A DNA stretch of 27,371 nt, taken from the NCBI GenBank assembly GCA_905221605.1, contig CAJNDS010002845.1, forward strand, positions 1,110,844 through 1,138,214. Reading direction: 5' to 3'. Within the stretch, counting starts at the first letter, position 1, and every line of letters starts with the position of its first letter. Position numbers and translations under genes: made by a program. The notes under the pieces were generated by a model. The model made no database searches. It was not told the origin of the DNA and worked only from the letters and a program-made list of their open reading frames with translations. Shown here piece after piece: positions 1 to 8,154 of this stretch. The DNA is from Symbiodinium natans. Its lineage: Eukaryota > Sar > Dinophyceae > Suessiales > Symbiodiniaceae.

Positions 1-190
1 GTAGTAGTAGTAGTCGTCGTCGTCGTAGAGTAATAGTAGTAGTAGCAGTAGTAGTGGTAGTAGTAGTAGTAGTAGTAGGAGATGTAGGAGAAGTAGTAGT
101 AGTAGCAGAAGTAGTAGTAGTAGTCGTCGTCGTCGTCGTCGTCGTGGTCGTCGTTGTCGTCGTCGTTGTCGTGATCGTCGTGGTGCTGGA
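1..190. repeat. GTA/GTC/GTG trinucleotide microsatellite
   Basis: The stretch is an imperfect run of GTA and GTC triplets with GTG and GCA interruptions. The GTA-rich part comes first and the GTC-rich part is concentrated at about 122-180. Nothing in it looks like a gene. Triplet periodicity removes stop codons from some frames, so short open frames here mean nothing. Confidence 0.95.
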
Positions 191-275
191 TGGTGGTGGG
201 GGGGGGGGGTGGTGAGGGGGGGGGGGGTGGGGGGGGGGGGGGGTGGTGGGGTGGGGGGGGGTGGTGGTGGTGGGG
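191..275 (+). repeat. Poly-G/GGT low-complexity tract
   Basis: A nearly pure G tract broken only by T and one A follows the trinucleotide repeat directly. Several runs exceed nine G. It could fold as G-quadruplex on the + strand. Such tracts are also places where sequence length is unreliable. Confidence 0.95.
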
Positions 276-379
276 CGCAGAGGGGGTTTGGGCACCCCCC
301 CTTTCAGCGGGACGGGAAATGGAGAACTCTCGCGGCCTATCCATGACATCTTCACATCATACCGCGTAGTGACGTGTGA

Positions 380-685
380 TGTCGGAGTCCCTGTCTCTCC
401 CTGCCGCCTTTAGCTGCTTTAGCGAAAAAACAGTGCAGGGGGGCGGGGGGGGTCAAGTCTGTAGGTGGCAATTCCCACACAGACCAACCCTGTTGTGAAA
501 ACATCCTCAGTATCTTCAGCACATTTGAACACCCAAAAACCCTGCAGGAGGTGCTGGAGAATCGTGGTCGGGGCCGGCCACAACTGCCAACGCCACAGGT
601 GCCTAGCACCCGATGGGTTGTGTTGTTTTGCCCCGCAACTTCCGGCCATGTGGAGCCGATGACCTTGAGGGTTCTTGGAGACTGA
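380..685 (+). CDS. Candidate exon, unknown product
   Basis: I do not recognise this protein. Frame 2 is open for about 101 codons between TGA 377 and TGA 683, with no early ATG, so it could only be an internal exon. The middle (about 470-640) is the most protein-like part, with an acidic/aromatic segment followed by an Arg/Pro-rich segment. Possible splice sites are the donor CAG|GTGCCTAG near 592 and the acceptor CTGCAG|G near 546. A 123-codon minus-strand frame (419-790) covers the same DNA, so the strand is not settled. Confidence 0.15.
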   Translation, partial: CRSPCLSLPPLAALAKKQCRGAGGVKSVGGNSHTDQPCCENILSIFSTFEHPKTLQEVLENRGRGRPQLPTPQVPSTRWVVLFCPATSGHVEPMTLRVLGD

Positions 686-1080
686 AGATGTTCTACAGCC
701 TATATAGCTTAGTACAATTGGGTTCGAGATCCGTGGGACACTGAGAAGGCATAGGCCCACAATCTTCGAAAGCAGCGCAAGACTGCACACGATTCACAAG
801 GGCTCACAACATCCTACTCGATGGCTTGAGTGAGTGACATCTGGCATGTCCACCTGGCAGCAACGCCTATAGAAGCGGTTCAAATGTGCTCAGGCTTCAG
901 GGCTATGTTGCTGGAGGTTCACAAATTCAGACATTCGGGTAGAATCTGTGAAAGCGGCAGTAGGTTGCAAAATTTGCTCAGGCATATGGCTACCACACGC
1001 ACTGCCAAAAGCATCAAGCATGCGTGCATACAGCCGTGGACCACCCTAAACCCTGCAAAGCCCTACAGTTACCCTGGTGA
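686..1080. other. No supported gene
   Basis: Short frames are open on both strands, including one on the + strand at 830-1165. None has a convincing start, splice site or composition. I see no repeat or structured RNA here. Confidence 0.5.
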
Positions 1081-1354
1081 GGCCCCCAGTGCACCACAGC
1101 GTCGGCAATTGCGGCGTCCGCCGGCTTTGTCTCCTGCAACTCAGCTGACCCTGCGCTGTCTCTGAAAGAGCCCTTGCAATCGAAGCATCCAAGCGAAGGC
1201 AAAGGTTTCTGAGCTGTTGGACGTCAAGGAGCAGGAGGCTCAAGTGTCGGATCTGCATAAGGCGCAAGACGTCCCCGAAACAGAGTGCCCTAGCAGCCCA
1301 AAACAGCCAGATTCATTGTGGCTCGTCTACGTGTGTATAAACGAACAGGCGAGA
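1081..1354 (+). CDS. Candidate exon in two frames offset by one base
   Basis: I do not recognise this protein. Frame 1 reads openly from 1081 to a TGA at about 1207 and is Ala/Ser-rich, ending in a Lys/Pro/Ser segment. Frame 2 then continues from about 1199 to a TAG near 1354 as a charged, helix-like segment containing SELLDVKEQEAQVSDLHKAQ. The two fit end to end if one G of the GG at 1204-1205 is an extra base, which would mean a frameshifted or decaying exon or a sequence error. The third frame and the minus strand are also open here, so this is weak. Confidence 0.15.
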
Positions 1355-1664
1355 TAGACTGCACTCGCATTGTGCGTACTACTATGTCGTACTTTGCCAC
1401 ATGGGCTTAATGTTTGGCGGCCATTCGTATTTTACTATTCAAGAAATGTATGTTGGAAAAATTTCATGAAGAGACCCCACCCTTGCCTTGCCCCCGCCAC
1501 TTCCTTGCCCCCCCCCCACAGCTCTGCAAGCATCTGACAGGCGCCTTCTGCTCGCCCCGCCTCTGTATACGAACAGCTGAAGAGCAAAGAGTGGGCACAA
1601 TCATTCGACTAGCTTTTGCTTTGAGTTTGGAGGGTAAAATCTGATTGCAACATTTTGCCGGTAA

Positions 1665-1964
1665 AGGGGGACGGGAGGGTTAACGTCAGTGGAGCAAGAG
1701 ACTAGGAGCGTAGACCTGGCCTCAGACGATTCTGCCGCGCAGAGAGGGGACAAAAAGAAGATTGTGGCAGTGCACCCTACAGGCGTGGTGGGCCCTTGCC
1801 TGGGCATGTCGGGATTTTGGAAGCAAAGAGCAAAGTCAAATTGTGCTGTCTCAGGAATTCCCCCCACAACAGTCCCCAGATCCCAAAGCAACCCGAGAAA
1901 GCGCAGCGCTCCTCCAAGGCCTGCCGAGGTTCGGACACCAGGCGCTGGAAAGGAAGACTTGTGA
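1665..1964 (+). CDS. Candidate exon, basic Ser/Pro-rich, unknown product
   Basis: I do not recognise this protein. Frame 3 is open from the TAA at 1662 to the TGA at 1962 (99 codons). It begins with an acidic segment (VEQETRSVDLASDDSAAQ from 1689), passes a basic KKK patch at about 1752-1760, and ends in an Arg/Ser/Pro-rich tail. The mix of charged residues is more protein-like than in the overlapping frames. The first ATG is at 1806, so if real it is probably an exon. The upstream AG at 1687-1688 lacks a strong pyrimidine tract. Confidence 0.22.
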   Translation, partial: RGTGGLTSVEQETRSVDLASDDSAAQRGDKKKIVAVHPTGVVGPCLGMSGFWKQRAKSNCAVSGIPPTTVPRSQSNPRKRSAPPRPAEVRTPGAGKEDL

Positions 1965-2345
1965 AGCGCTTCGATGCGTCCCCACTTCGAACACGAAACT
2001 TATGATTCTAGTTACTGGTCCAGTTCCACTGTCCCTCACCCCAAACCGCAGCCTGCGAGCAACCTAAAGACAAAGAGGCCGCCGCCGCCGGTGCCTGTCC
2101 AGAGGCCAAGACATTCGCAGGTTTGAGTGTCGGCTTTCGGCTGAGGCCCTCGAGGCCAACATTTTCCGAAGCAGCGCTTTGGCTGTAGGCTGACTGTTGG
2201 ATTGCATGCCTATCCCGCGCGCGGCATGAGGTGGCATTACGGAGTGAGTGTACTGGAAGGCACCCCCTGGAACTTGAGCATCTGCTCTCTTTTTTTTGGA
2301 CCATCCCGGACTTCAAGACCAGCACCAAGAGAAGCACAGCCGAAC

Positions 2346-2376
2346 TTGTGAAGGCCCCTTTTTTGGGCCTTCACAA
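2346..2376. repeat. Perfect 12-bp hairpin with T-rich loop
   Basis: TTGTGAAGGCCC (2346-2357) is followed by a seven-base loop, C plus six T, and then by the exact reverse complement GGGCCTTCACAA (2365-2376). The loop rather than the 3' flank holds the T run, so it does not resemble an intrinsic terminator. It lies inside an otherwise open + strand frame (2352-2720). Confidence 0.9.
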
Positions 2377-2720
2377 ATCCCAACAAAAGCAAAACCTGCC
2401 CTGAATCTCAGGGTCTACATAACCACAAGCCGCAAGCCCCCACTTCGGAGGCCACCGGCCACCCCACAGGTGGGGCAAGCCTGGGCTGCGAGGCTTGGGG
2501 GGGCCTCGAGAGAACTGTCGACCTGAGACTGCATATGCGCACGCCCATGGATGGTCGAGGTGTTTCTTTGGTGGGTTATGGGCTTGGAGGGATTGCACTT
2601 GCTGTTTTTGCAGCTCTCGACTCTAGAAGGAACAGCCCATGTCAGCAGCTGAACATCAGAGAGACCTCCACTCAGACACCATGCTTCAGGGTTGTGCGAG
2701 CTTGTTTGGACTTGCATTAG
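2352..2720 (+). CDS. Weak candidate frame with one hydrophobic segment
   Basis: Frame 3 is open for 122 codons between a TGA at 2349 and the TAG ending at 2720. It has in-frame ATGs at 2535 and 2547. After 2556 it encodes a 20-residue hydrophobic run followed by Arg-Arg, which could be one membrane segment. However, the same DNA carries a good 3' splice site, TGCTGTTTTTGCAG|C near 2612, so the hydrophobic run may be intron pyrimidine tract. I do not recognise a family. Confidence 0.15.
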   Translation, partial: RPLFWAFTNPNKSKTCPESQGLHNHKPQAPTSEATGHPTGGASLGCEAWGGLERTVDLRLHMRTPMDGRGVSLVGYGLGGIALAVFAALDSRRNSPCQQLNIRETSTQTPCFRVVRACLDLH

Positions 2721-2739
2721 TCCCACATGTTTGAGCGTA

Positions 2740-2812
2740 ACCTAGGAAGATCTGCTGAGCAGACATGTGCAAAATCTCAAAAAAAAAAAAAAAAAAAAAA
2801 AGACCTAGGAAG
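2740..2812 (+). mobile_element. Retroposition footprint: target-site duplication plus poly(A)
   Basis: ACCTAGGAAG occurs at 2740-2749 and again at 2803-2812. Between them lies a 53-bp insert that starts with a palindrome, TCTGCT-G-AGCAGA (2751-2763), and ends in 23 consecutive A (2779-2801) plus one G. An A-tail sitting against one copy of an exact 10-bp direct repeat is the classical mark of target-primed reverse transcription. The insert would be the extreme 3' end of a processed RNA or a severely 5'-truncated LINE/SINE copy. The tail orientation puts the source RNA on the + strand. The insert is too short to name its source. Confidence 0.6.
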
Positions 2813-2856
2813 CCGAAGAAGACCTCTTGAGAGCTTCAGCGCATATCATATCTTGC

Positions 2857-3373
2857 ATGCTAAAGACGCTGCGGTCTGTGCTGCGCGGGCAGGCCAAGCA
2901 GCGGAAGTCGAATGCAGAGGCGCAGAGCAAATCGCAGAAGGTTATGGTTGGTTTGGGGCTTTGCAAAAACTGCGTCCAAACAGAGATGCGAGGAGAAAAC
3001 GATTGGCAAGACTGCCAGCCCGAACTGTTTTCTCAATCTTCGCTTTAGTCCAAAAAGAAGGATGTGTGCATGTTGGTACAGGAGCAGCGGGGTCTTGTGC
3101 CCCCAGCTCCGGCCACAAACGCTGGAGCCTCTGCTGCCACATGCCATGGGAGATTGCGGTGTCTCATACAGCGTATGTAAGGAGACCGTGTCTACTTCGT
3201 GTGACATGCAAGCCGCACACACACACACACACAAACATTCAGATTGCATCAAACATAATAATTGGTCGACGCTGCCAACCAGCGCATTGCCCAGGCCTGT
3301 TCGACACTCCGTCGTAGTCGACGGCGTGCATCCCGATGCTGACCAAGAAAAGGGCAGGCAAGCTCTCTTTTGA
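2857..3373 (+). CDS. Candidate three-exon gene, unknown product
   Basis: I do not recognise this protein. Frame 1 is open from 2809, with the first ATG at 2857. A Lys/Arg/Gln-rich segment runs to AAG at 2940, then GTTATG...CGCTTTAG (2941-3048) could be an intron. Exon 2 (3049-3176) opens with SKKKDV and contains a Pro/Ala segment. It ends at a strong donor, AT|GTAAGG (3177). The next acceptor, CATTGCCCAG|G (3293-3294), restores phase exactly, and the frame runs on through an Asp/Glu/Lys-rich stretch to TGA 3371-3373. Intron 2 contains the CA repeat. Joined, it would be about 100 residues. An opposing 189-codon minus-strand frame exists and is rich in Cys/Leu/Ser, as an antisense frame would be. 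Confidence 0.3.
3216..3233. repeat. (CA)9 microsatellite
   Basis: An uninterrupted CA dinucleotide run. It lies in the proposed second intron of the preceding candidate gene. Confidence 0.95.
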
Positions 3374-3738
3374 TGGCAAACTCTCGGCGTAGGTGAGACA
3401 TGACCAACCCAAAGCGTGGCAGACTGCATGCCTCTCTTGCAAAGGGCCCAAAGGGCCTATCGCCCAAACCTCAGAATTGTCGCACCCCAGCTAAACTCGA
3501 AGCATTCCAAAGGCCGTGGAGTGTGCGCCTTGCATTTGAGCCTGGCAGCTTTGAGGCAGGGTTTGGGGTTGGACCTTTCATACCCCCTCCCTTCAATTAT
3601 GAGCGTTCCGCACCCCCCACCAGCAGCAGTTGAGATTTGGGGGGAGGAAGGGTTCGGAAGGGGAGTTTAAAGTGCACACGATGTGGGTGCAGGCGTCAAC
3701 ATGGTTGGACATCTGGGAATGTCATTCTTTTATTTTAA

Positions 3739-4182
3739 ACGCTGCGGACGTCGCCCACCTCGGCCATACAGGCAGGGATCCCACAAAAGGTTACCTTGAG
3801 AGGATTTATAGCTGATCCCCTGAAGGTTAGCCAACACAGCTCGGCCGCCCCTTCCCCCCCGGTTCCCCCAAAAACTTGCTCGGCTTACTTTCGTGCCTTT
3901 ACCCTTACCTTGCTAGGTCAAGCTGAGGGCCGAAAGTTCGCCATCGAAAACCCGAAATCTTGGCAAAAAGAGAAGGGGGGGGAAGGTGGGAGGGGAATCC
4001 GTTTGCATGGAAACCTTTGGCGCCTCGCATCCGAGGCCGAGGCGAATTCTTACCCTATGCAGCTCCTTTGTCAAAAGTTTCTTCCTGACAACACCGGACT
4101 TTTAGGGTTTCTTTGGGCTCTGGTGCTCATGGTTCAACTTGGGTCTTTGGGCTTGAAAGATTCGACACCGGACTTCAACTAG
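3739..4182 (+). CDS. Candidate exon of 148 codons, unknown product
   Basis: I do not recognise this protein. Frame 1 is open from a TAA at 3736 to the TAG at 4180. It starts with a Ser/Pro-rich part, continues as a basic and acidic central part (residues GRKFAIENPKSWQKEKGG near 3930-3985), and ends with a hydrophobic segment (about 4105-4160) followed by a short polar tail. The only ATGs are late (4057 and after), so it would be an internal or 3' exon, or would use an unseen upstream exon. A shorter frame overlaps upstream at 3400-3633. There is no long opposing minus-strand frame, which is mildly favourable. Confidence 0.27.
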   Translation, partial: TLRTSPTSAIQAGIPQKVTLRGFIADPLKVSQHSSAAPSPPVPPKTCSAYFRAFTLTLLGQAEGRKFAIENPKSWQKEKGGEGGRGIRLHGNLWRLASEAEANSYPMQLLCQKFLPDNTGLLGFLWALVLMVQLGSLGLKDSTPDFN

Positions 4183-4418
4183 GGATAAGCCAGCACGGTG
4201 CAACTTATTGTGCAAGCGCTTCGTTTCCTCACCTGCTGATGCTAGCTTTCGTCGCTCTGGTCTCAAGAAGCTGATGGGGGGATCCTGGTGAGGCGTTAAT
4301 GCTGTAGGCAGCTTTTCTTATTCTGTCATCTCGACTGAATCATAGAGAATCATAGAGCGGATGCTCGGCCCCAATCATGTTTGACGATGCAGAATTTAGG
4401 GGCCGTTTACGTTGATGC

Positions 4419-4773
4419 ATGTTGGCCATCTCGTCTCTGATTCTTCGCAGTCTAAGCAGGTCCTCCACGGCGCATGGGGTGCATCGAACACGCTGTCCGA
4501 TCTCGCCAAGTGGGCGAGCACCTGAAAGAAATCCTCAGGAAAGCATTGCCATTCCGAGAAATTCTACACTTGTGGTGAGGGCCTCCGTGAGAGGGTTCTT
4601 GGACCATTGGATTTGAAGACCACTTTTTGCTCTAGGCCTGCTTAGCTCCCAAGGTGGCTTCGGACCCCACTCGGATCGTCGAGGCAGAGCGCAGTCCAGT
4701 TGTGTTTGCAGTAGCTTGTGGTGCTTGTCTTTCACCTCCATGTACGTCACCCGTCCCAAATCAAAAAACCTAG
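4419..4773 (+). CDS. Candidate two-exon gene with transit-peptide-like N terminus
   Basis: I do not recognise the family. An ATG at 4419 opens a frame whose first 25 residues are Ser/Leu/Arg-rich without acids (it begins MLAISSLILRSLSRSS), which suggests a mitochondrial or plastid transit peptide. The exon ends after GTG at 4574. The donor GTGAGG and the acceptor CTTTTTGCTCTAG|G bound a 61-bp intron (4575-4635). The frame resumes exactly in phase, through a charged segment (PKVASDPTRIVEAE) and a Cys-rich end, to TAG 4771-4773, giving about 97 residues. Both sites match consensus, and AG|G fits dinoflagellates. A frame reading MGCIEHAVRSRQ from 4474 runs into the same donor and competes for exon 1. 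The minus strand is also open at 4535-4834. Confidence 0.35.
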
Positions 4774-4957
4774 AATCGACATGCGAGACATGTGTGTGTG
4801 TAAAAACTCTGAAACATTCTGCCGGCGACTCCAAAAAGTTCTGGTTCTTATATTTGAATTGTCCCAGTGATGGAGAGCGGAGGCCTACACTAGGATATGT
4901 GGGTCGTCTTGGTTTCCTGTTGTCTTAGCTTCTTGCCACTGACACGAACAGTTTTAG

Positions 4958-5179
4958 AAACATAAGTTGTCGGACGGTTGGACCGCTGCCTTTAGCGTGG
5001 CGCGTCGAAGCACTGCTGGGAGTGGAGCCCTAAACGATTCCCCCAAGGTGAAACGTTTGGTGGCAAACCCGAAACACCAAAGAATGTGTGAAGCCAGCAT
5101 GAAGCATTCCGGGAAAGGGGACCAGCCCACACAAATGTGGCGAGCCGGGGCTTTTCCTTGTGACTGTTCGCACGTTTGA
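4958..5179 (+). CDS. Candidate exon, Lys-rich, unknown product
   Basis: I do not recognise this protein. Frame 2 is open from a TAG at 4955, itself usable as the acceptor CAGTTTTAG|A, to TGA 5177-5179. The central part (SPKVKRLVANPKHQRM) and a later MKHSGKGDQPTQMW segment are basic and polar. The overlapping minus-strand frame (5030-5611, 193 codons) is its antisense here and is Cys/Ser/His-rich. I therefore prefer the + strand, with little certainty. Confidence 0.2.
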   Translation, partial: KHKLSDGWTAAFSVARRSTAGSGALNDSPKVKRLVANPKHQRMCEASMKHSGKGDQPTQMWRAGAFPCDCSHV

Positions 5180-5360
5180 GCACAGCCCGAAAACTACGCC
5201 AGATACGAGGGCATCAAGGATTTGCACCACATGTGGGGGAACCGGGCGCCATTTTGAGTTGCTCACATTGCGTCCCTTTCCTTCCGCAACTCTGCATTGG
5301 TGAGGCTCAGGGTTTTGCTTCGGATTCGTTGCAATTTTGAACTTGTCGGGTAATGGGCTC

Positions 5361-5579
5361 TGAGGCAAAGGCGACCCGACAAAAACGCAAGTGATAGTGT
5401 GGACCCCATGCATCCCCTTGAAAGCTCCAGTCATCAACAGCGAACTGCCACGAGATCTGCTTTCGATGCAGGTCAAAGGTTGTGTGCAAGAAGATGAAGA
5501 GGACTGTCTTCCATTGCATTCGGGGGTGATGCAGCTGCTAGCCCGAGCACACACCATGTGGCGAAGCTTTGAGCAATAA
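5361..5579 (+). CDS. Candidate 3' exon, acidic, unknown product
   Basis: I do not recognise this protein. Frame 3 is open from about 5361 to TAA 5577-5579. It carries an acidic stretch (QEDEED near 5490) followed by a helix-like end (VMQLLARAHTMWRSFEQ). A possible acceptor is CTCTGAG|G at 5361. In-frame ATGs occur at 5466 and later. It could follow the 4958-5179 candidate through an intron, but the phases are not proven. The minus strand is open through the whole segment. Confidence 0.22.
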
Positions 5580-5609
5580 GAACGTAACCACCAACAAACC
5601 ACAGCTTCC

Positions 5610-6733
5610 ATGCTTAGCGCAACGATTCAGAGGGCTGGATTTGCGGCTCGGGTGTTGAAGATGAGGGCAACTCGTCACGGCACGTGCACTCTGTGGCTCA
5701 CACGGTGAGAGCTTCACAGTGAGCTCAGGAGAGCCTTGCGCCAGGGCCTCAGCTCCTTAAGCTCAAGCAACAAGTGGTGCGACCTCCTGCCGAGGCAGAA
5801 AAACAAAAACCCCGGAATTGCATTGCCTCCGGAGTCAACATCCCCGACAAGCGGCAATGAAGCTGCGCCATGGGAAGCCCATGAGCGTTCTCAAACATTG
5901 CTGCCATAAGCCCAAGAGTACTCGAAATTTTAGGAGATCTGAAGAAACCGGCACTAGAGCCGGCCTTCACCCTACACAAAGAAAACTCTGAAGCGCATCA
6001 TTGCTCTGGAAAGTTGATCCCCCAAGGCTGGCCCGAAGCCGGAGCGTGCAGCAACCTCGGCATCATGCAACAGCTTGCAAGCCAAGCATATTTGACAATG
6101 TACCTCCTGGCTCTTTTACGGACCCCGATGTCCCACTGTAGGGCCTTTTGCAGACGTCTTAGGCTGGCAACGGTTGCGGGGCAGCTTCATGTGCCGGGGA
6201 CTCGGCACATGAGTGTGTCAATCCGAAAACGAATTGCCATGCTCAGCCGCCGAAAGTCGAGAACCCCTTCCAACTCAGCACTTGAATGTTTGCAAGCGAG
6301 GCCCACAGAGCAGTGCCGTTGCTCAGCCAGTGTGGGCCAGGCGCGATTTACTCGTAGCAGCTTCAGGACAGTTTGTAGAGGTAAGGCCGGGTAAGGGTGG
6401 GGCCATCATCTCTCAATTAGCTGTGCAGGTGGCTGCTTAAGTTTCTTATATCTGGCGGTTTAGCAGACGCGTCGAAGCGTTTGTGACTGCAGGGGTTTGC
6501 CGGCGTGGAACTTCGGGCCGCATTCCGAGCATGCCCAAACATTGGCAGCAGCACTGCTAGATGCTGACTGTTCACAGAATTGGGTTGTCCTGTTCCATGT
6601 GTTTCACAGAGGTGAGGGATTGTATATCCGGGCCCGGTTTCAGGTACAGCCCCTGACATCGGGAAAACAGAACCAAGCGGTTTTTCCGGATCGGACCGAT
6701 GTGTCCAGGCCGAGCACAGGAGCCAACACATGA
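5610..6733 (+). CDS. Candidate multi-exon gene, unknown product
   Basis: I do not recognise the family. An ATG at 5610 starts MLSATIQRAGFAARVLKMRA, an Arg-rich, acid-free segment like a transit peptide, which runs into the donor CG|GTGAGA (5705). Frame 2 then reads from 5723 to 5853 with a Lys/Glu/Pro-rich part. A possible GC-AG intron, G|GCAATG to CATAAG (5854-5910), rejoins frame 2 in phase, and this stays open to 6390. It ends at the tandem donors GTAAGG (6381) and GTAAGG (6391). The second donor matches the acceptor GACTGCAG|G (6491-6492) in phase. The last part (6493-6733) is open to TGA. The join from the first exon to 5723 is not resolved. Opposing minus frames exist at 5749-5979 and 6417-6838. 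Confidence 0.3.
6187..6212. repeat. Perfect 10-bp hairpin
   Basis: TCATGTGCCG (6187-6196) and its exact reverse complement CGGCACATGA (6203-6212) flank a six-base loop. It lies inside the long frame of the pre-intron exon proposed at 5911-6390. I see no associated promoter or RNA gene. Confidence 0.85.
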
Positions 6734-6825
6734 ATAGAAAGCTGGACTTGAAGGCGACAACACATGCGTGGAACCAGGTCGGCAACAGCCCGAAACCCTA
6801 GCTGCCCTAGCTCCTGTTAACATAC

Positions 6826-7073
6826 CATCTTGGTGCAAAAGGTGCTCTCGGGCTGAGGTTTGCTTCTTTTGGCTCGGATTTGGGCCTGCATTTCTCTGGA
6901 TTCCTCGCGGATTCCACTACCACCTTCAGGAAATGCTTTTTCATAGCACAGCACTCGACAAGCAGACGATATCTCTGAATGGTGGCAACAATGTACATGC
7001 ACGGAAGTGGTTCTCCTCCTTTTCGGCGCAGAGCAGGCAGATAAGTTTCAAAATAAAGTGAGCAATGTCTTGC
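6826..7073 (-). CDS. Candidate exon, minus strand, unknown product
   Basis: I do not recognise this protein. The minus frame beginning with an ATG at about 7092 reads MEYLQQARHCSLYFETYLP, a helical and aromatic segment. It continues through a basic segment and a Lys/Glu/Pro-rich end. It meets an excellent 5' splice site, ATG|GTATGT, with exon end at 6826 and intron start at 6825. Possible acceptors are GTGCAG and CTGCAG just upstream on this strand. The + strand is also open here (6768-7061) with a similar look, so the strand is uncertain. Confidence 0.22.
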
Positions 7074-7349
7074 TTGCTGCAGGTACTCCATGGCCAATAA
7101 CTGCACTTGCCCTTCTCAGCTGCAGTGCCAAGGCAATGACACACGTGGGCTTGGAGGGCCTCTTTAAGGACTCTTAAGAGTATAACTCTGCAGCTTGACT
7201 TGTTGTCTCGGCTGGCATGTGCTTGCTGCTGGAAGCTGCAGGAAGCCAGGTCGCTGGTGCTGGCAGACACCTGCACTGCGAAGCATGTCGCGCTTAGCCA
7301 AGCTTGAATGGAGCCTGAAAGCTACTCAAGAGAGTCGACGGCCCTAAGC

Positions 7350-7364
7350 CACACACACACACAC
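7350..7364. repeat. Short CA microsatellite
   Basis: Seven to eight CA units, followed by GACACGCAC, which looks like a decayed continuation of the same repeat. Confidence 0.9.
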
Positions 7365-7419
7365 AGACACGCACTTGCCCGGATTTGAATTTTTCATGCG
7401 TGCACTCTGACTGTTGCAT

Positions 7420-8154
7420 GCAGAATGGAACGAGGTGTTGGCCGTGGCTGGAGCTGCCACTTCGCCTGCATCGGCACTGCGTGGGCTGCAGCGCCTGTAT
7501 GTTGAGGCGCGGAAACTTGGATCCGAGTCTTGGGACTTCGCTGTGGAGCCGAGCGCTTTTGCACCTCGACTTCTCAGTCAGTGACTTTGCAGCCTCGGCA
7601 GCTCTCCACTCCCAAGGAGCCTAAACGAACAGGACATATTTCTGATGTGCGCTTACAGACCTCCCAGAAGTCCGGCCAAACGAAGAGCCCAGGCCCTACC
7701 ACCCAGAGACCCAAAGACCCGGTCAACGTCTGCAGAGGTTCAATTCTGCTCCGCACAGCGCCTTGCCACCCGCCGGCTTACCGCAGTCCTGAAGTGCGCA
7801 GCCTCGGATGACCCTCTCTGCTCAAGACTGCTAGAATCGCAATTCGGGTGTATGATACTATTTTTATTACGATGGAAGCTTGCAGCAACCGAAGCCCTTG
7901 GACCCCAAGCTGCACCGAGGTCTCTGAGCTCTGAAGGCTTGCCGAGGCGGAGGCCCACGGCTGATCGGGGCATCCAGACCAGTTTAGGGCCTGCAGCTGA
8001 AGGTTTGTGGTCGTCAATGCAGCAGTATCGAGTCGATACGGGGTCTGTTATGCATACGGATGAAGGGCAGAGCATTAGGCTCATGTGCTGCAGTCCGTTT
8101 TACGCAAAGGCTGCCGATGGAAACGCGCAGAGCTTGCTCACATCAATGTTCTAA
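7420..8154 (+). pseudogene. Long open frame broken by one TGA, unknown product
   Basis: Frame 1 is open from a TGA at 7408 to the TAA ending at 8154 except for one TGA (7582-7584). The first part contains a helical, charged segment (EWNEVLAVAGAATSPAS onward). The second part, with an ATG at 7645, is Arg/Pro/Ser-rich and then mixed. It may be a decayed gene, two exons whose splice I cannot place, or chance: by rough estimate one such double-length frame in a window of this size is not improbable. A Sec-encoding TGA would need a SECIS element, which I did not find. Frame 3 overlaps with a Lys-rich reading at about 7588-7811. Confidence 0.2.

Noticed and set aside
715-740. GGTTCGAGATCC as a tRNA T-arm
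   Set aside because: No matching D-arm, acceptor stem or anticodon arm could be placed around it.
2346-2376. Intrinsic bacterial terminator
   Set aside because: The T run is in the loop, not after the stem, and the context is eukaryotic.
2727-3317. 196-codon + strand frame, the longest in the window
   Set aside because: It starts across the A23 tract and reads through the CA repeat as Thr-His. The spliced frame 1 model in the same place has a better composition.
5030-5611. 193-codon minus-strand ATG frame
   Set aside because: It is Cys/Ser/His-rich and opposite charged + strand frames. A frame of this length is about what chance gives in a window of this size.
6866-6876. TTTTGGCTC as a relic of the dinoflagellate spliced leader (also near 25740)
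   Set aside because: Only nine bases match and the conserved upstream half is absent. Such matches are expected by chance.
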